Assembly (NCBI GenBank): GCA_018814505.1
Contig: JAHIZQ010000220.1
Span: 1-7,495 of the forward strand
DNA length: 7,495 nt
Origin: Candidatus Omnitrophota bacterium
GTDB lineage: Bacteria; Omnitrophota; Gorgyraeia; Tantalellales; Tantalellaceae
Reading direction: 5' to 3'
A model generated the notes under the pieces. That model was not told the DNA's origin. It saw only the letters and a list, made by a program, of their open reading frames with translations, and made no database searches. Positions 6,000 to 7,495 of the stretch are shown here, one piece after another. How positions within the stretch are numbered: position 1 is the stretch's first letter; each line of letters begins with the position of its first letter. Made by a program: the position numbers and the translations under genes.

Positions 6000-7196
6000 T
6001 TATGCTATTATCTCCGAGATTACTCCTGCTCCTACAGTGTGTCCGCCTTCTCTTATCGCGAACCTTAACTCTTTCTCCAATGCTACCGGTGTTATCAATT
6101 CAACTTCTACCGTCACATTATCACCCGGCATGACCATCTCCACTCCTTCTGCCAACTTCACTACTCCGGTTACATCCGTAGTCCTTATGTAAAACTGCGG
6201 CCGGTAACCATTAAAAAACGGTGTGTGCCTCCCGCCTTCTTCTTTGCTCAATATGTATACTTCCGCTTTAAATTTCGTATGCGGCGTTATCGACCCAGGC
6301 GCGGCCAATACCTGACCTCTCGTTAGGTCTTTCTTGTCTACTCCTCTTAACAGCACTCCTACATTGTCTCCCGCCTGCCCAGAATCCAATAGCTTCCGGA
6401 ACATCTCAACTCCAGTTACCGTTGATTTCTTCGTGTCTCCCAATCCTACTATCTCTATTTCTTCGCCTACCTTTACCTGCCCTCTTTCTATCCTTCCAGT
6501 ACCTACCGTTCCTCTTCCCGTTATGCTGAACACGTCTTCCAACGGCATCAAAAACGGTTTGTCTATATCTCTTGCCGGCGTAGGTATAAAACTGTCTACC
6601 GCTTCCATCAATTCATCTATAAACTTGCAATCAGCGTTGTCCACCGCTCCGCCAGCCTGCATAGCCTTTAGCGCACTACCCTTGATTATCGGAGTATCAT
6701 CACCGGGAAACTCATACTTATTCAACAACTCTCTTACTTCTAATTCCACTAAGTCCAACAATTCCGCGTCATCTACCATATCCACCTTGTTTAAACACAC
6801 TACGATCGCGGGTACGTTTACCTGTCTTGCTAACAAGATGTGTTCTCTTGTCTGCGGCATCGGACCGTCTGCCGCTGATACCACCAATATCGCTCCATCC
6901 ATCTGCGCCGCGCCGGTTATCATGTTCTTGATGTAGTCCGCGTGCCCAGGACAATCTATATGCGCATAGTGTCGTTTTATTGTTTCATATTCTACGTGCG
7001 CTACTGCTATTGTTATTCCACGTTCTTTTTCTTCCGGAGCCTTATCTATCGTGTCAAACGCTCTCGCTTCTGCCTGGCCCTTATTCGCCAAATACATTGT
7101 TATTGCCGCCGTTAACGTTGTCTTGCCATGGTCTACATGTCCTATCGTTCCTATGTTTAAATGTGGTTTTGTTCTCTCAAATTTCTGTTTGGCCAT
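6000..7196 (-). CDS. tuf: translation elongation factor EF-Tu
   Basis: EF-Tu is the GTPase that carries aminoacyl-tRNA to the ribosomal A site in the cytoplasm. The 398-residue protein is full length (E. coli 394). The G domain shows the P-loop GHVDHGKT (19-26), switch I RGITI (59-63), DCPGH (81-85) with the catalytic histidine H85, NKVD (136-139) and GSAL (173-176). Domains 2 and 3 follow and end in GVISEIIA. Start ATG has AAGGAGG four bases upstream. The gene lies between tRNA-Thr and rpsJ. Its codon use stands apart from the ribosomal genes: Ile is ATA in 25 of 30 cases and never ATT, and Arg is AGA/AGG in 15 of 19, against 8 of 24 ATA and 3 of 17 AGA/AGG in rpsC. This may reflect transfer, gene conversion with another tuf copy, or selection. 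Confidence 0.99.
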   Translation of the reverse strand: MAKQKFERTKPHLNIGTIGHVDHGKTTLTAAITMYLANKGQAEARAFDTIDKAPEEKERGITIAVAHVEYETIKRHYAHIDCPGHADYIKNMITGAAQMDGAILVVSAADGPMPQTREHILLARQVNVPAIVVCLNKVDMVDDAELLDLVELEVRELLNKYEFPGDDTPIIKGSALKAMQAGGAVDNADCKFIDELMEAVDSFIPTPARDIDKPFLMPLEDVFSITGRGTVGTGRIERGQVKVGEEIEIVGLGDTKKSTVTGVEMFRKLLDSGQAGDNVGVLLRGVDKKDLTRGQVLAAPGSITPHTKFKAEVYILSKEEGGRHTPFFNGYRPQFYIRTTDVTGVVKLAEGVEMVMPGDNVTVEVELITPVALEKELRFAIREGGHTVGAGVISEIIA

Positions 7197-7200
7197 TTTC

Positions 7201-7207
7201 CCTCCTT
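7201..7207 (-). promoter_or_regulatory. strong Shine-Dalgarno site of tuf
   Basis: AAGGAGG on the minus strand is a full match to the anti-SD of 16S rRNA, four bases before the tuf ATG. It is the strongest ribosome-binding site in the window together with those of rpmC and rpsQ, in keeping with the very high output of EF-Tu. Confidence 0.85.
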
Positions 7208-7273
7208 AGCCTTGCGATTATTTTCTTAAAATTTGTCTGTTTTTTACCAATCTATTTCCTCAATGCCGCCGTT

Positions 7274-7286
7274 GGTGTAACACACC
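7274..7286 (-). other. small hairpin between tRNA-Thr and tuf
   Basis: GGTGT and ACACC form a perfect 5-bp stem around a 3-base loop, beginning 11 bases after the tRNA CCA end. It lacks a following U-run, so it is not a Rho-independent terminator. It might affect tRNA 3' processing, or may be chance given its small size. No convincing promoter was found in the rest of the 7197-7297 spacer. Confidence 0.25.
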
Positions 7287-7297
7287 GTACTTATGCA

Positions 7298-7373
7298 TGG
7301 AGCCCACGGCCGGAATCGAACCGGCGACCCCATCCTTACCATGGATGTGCTCTACCAGCTGAGCTACATGGGC
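7298..7373 (-). tRNA. tRNA-Thr (anticodon GGT)
   Basis: A 76-nt cloverleaf folds cleanly on the minus strand. The acceptor GCCCATG pairs with CGTGGGC with one U-G pair. The D stem is GCTC/GAGC, the anticodon stem CATCC/GGATG encloses loop ATGGTAA, and the T arm GCCGG-TTCGATT-CCGGC is perfect. The anticodon GGT lies at 7338-7340 and reads ACC and ACU threonine codons. The discriminator base is U and the 3' CCA is encoded (7298-7300). Position 32 of the loop is A, where a pyrimidine is more usual. The gene sits 101 bases upstream of tuf in the same orientation, as in the thrT-tufB arrangement of enterobacteria, so it is likely cut from a shared precursor with the tuf mRNA. Confidence 0.97.
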
Positions 7374-7495
7374 CACCTTTTTTTGAAAAACAATTCACGT
7401 CGCACGTCTTAAAATGACACTAAACCTCTCCCTGCGCTTGACTTTTTTTTTATTCTATAGTCAGCTTGGTATAGAGGTTTTACTGTTTATATCTC
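7374..7495 (-). other. non-coding leader upstream of tRNA-Thr, no clear promoter
   Basis: No gene is visible between the window edge and the tRNA. Read on the minus strand it is AT-rich and includes a run of nine A (7443-7451). A TAGAAT hexamer at 7452-7457 resembles a sigma-70 -10 box, about 80 bases before the tRNA, but no good -35 box lies 16-18 bases upstream of it. There is a short direct repeat, CACGTC at 7396-7401 and 7403-7408 (plus strand), and an 8-bp inverted repeat, AAACCTCT at 7422-7429 against AGAGGTTT at 7473-7480. Transcription of the tRNA and tuf probably begins here or beyond the window edge; that is inference from position only. Confidence 0.35.

Noticed and set aside
6334..6936. 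A 200-codon plus-strand reading frame inside tuf
   Set aside because: It is exactly antisense to the EF-Tu coding region, low in complexity (Ser/Thr/Pro/Leu), with no recognisable domain. It arises from the strong codon bias of tuf.
6980..7417. A 145-codon plus-strand reading frame across the tRNA and the start of tuf
   Set aside because: It is antisense to tuf and to tRNA-Thr. Its RPESNRRP and ALPAELHG stretches are the familiar false translation of a tRNA's complementary strand.
7443..7451. Run of nine T on the plus strand as an intrinsic terminator of a plus-strand gene
   Set aside because: No GC-rich hairpin lies directly before it, and no plus-strand gene ends there.
7438..7461. Plus-strand TTGACT ... 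TATAGT as a divergent promoter
   Set aside because: The spacer is only 12 bases, too short for a sigma-70 promoter, and no gene can be seen downstream before the window edge.
1..7495. A hidden novel system, such as a defence or mobile element within the cluster
   Set aside because: Essentially all coding space is filled by full-length tuf and ribosomal-protein genes in canonical order, with short spacers and no foreign gene.

Overview
This window is a canonical bacterial ribosomal-protein cluster, read entirely on the minus strand. In transcription order (high to low coordinate) it holds tRNA-Thr(GGT), tuf (EF-Tu), then the S10 operon rpsJ-rplC-rplD-rplW-rplB-rpsS-rplV-rpsC-rplP-rpmC-rpsQ, and the start of the spc operon, rplN-rplX. 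The window ends just after rplX, where rplE would be expected. All 14 proteins are recognisable at full length. I see no mobile element, CRISPR array, phage gene or accessory gene, and no previously undescribed system.

The organism is a bacterium of moderate-to-low GC, judged by eye. It uses Shine-Dalgarno (SD) signals of the AGGAG type, an encoded CCA end on its tRNA, and tightly packed or overlapping cistrons. The style of the proteins (L2 with [10 protein letters not shown]24 with a four-cysteine C-terminal part, L3 with [11 protein letters not shown]) would fit a PVC-related or Omnitrophota/Elusimicrobiota-like lineage. That is an impression from sequence style only and needs a phylogeny.

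Layout. 7374-7495: non-coding leader with no convincing promoter. 7298-7373: tRNA-Thr. 7197-7297: spacer with a small hairpin and a strong SD for tuf. 6000-7196: tuf. 5898-5999: spacer with an 8-bp stem-loop and a consensus DnaA-box nonamer. 33-5897: 13 ribosomal-protein genes with gaps mostly under 30 bp or with overlaps (rplC/rplD 17 bp, rplD/rplW 4 bp, rplP/rpmC 4 bp, rpmC/rpsQ 14 bp). The larger gaps are 53 bp (rpsJ-rplC) and 78 bp (rpsS-rplV). No Rho-independent terminator was seen between genes, so one long transcript is plausible.

The products work together in translation. EF-Tu delivers aminoacyl-tRNAs, S10/S19/S3/S17 build the small subunit, and L3/L4/L23/L2/L22/L16/L29/L14/L24 build the large subunit, including the peptidyl-transferase surroundings and the exit tunnel. 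The points most worth a second look are the sharply different codon use of tuf, the tRNA-Thr-tuf-rpsJ junction without fusA, the acidic L3 tail that runs into rplD, and the TTG and GTG starts of rpmC and rpsQ.
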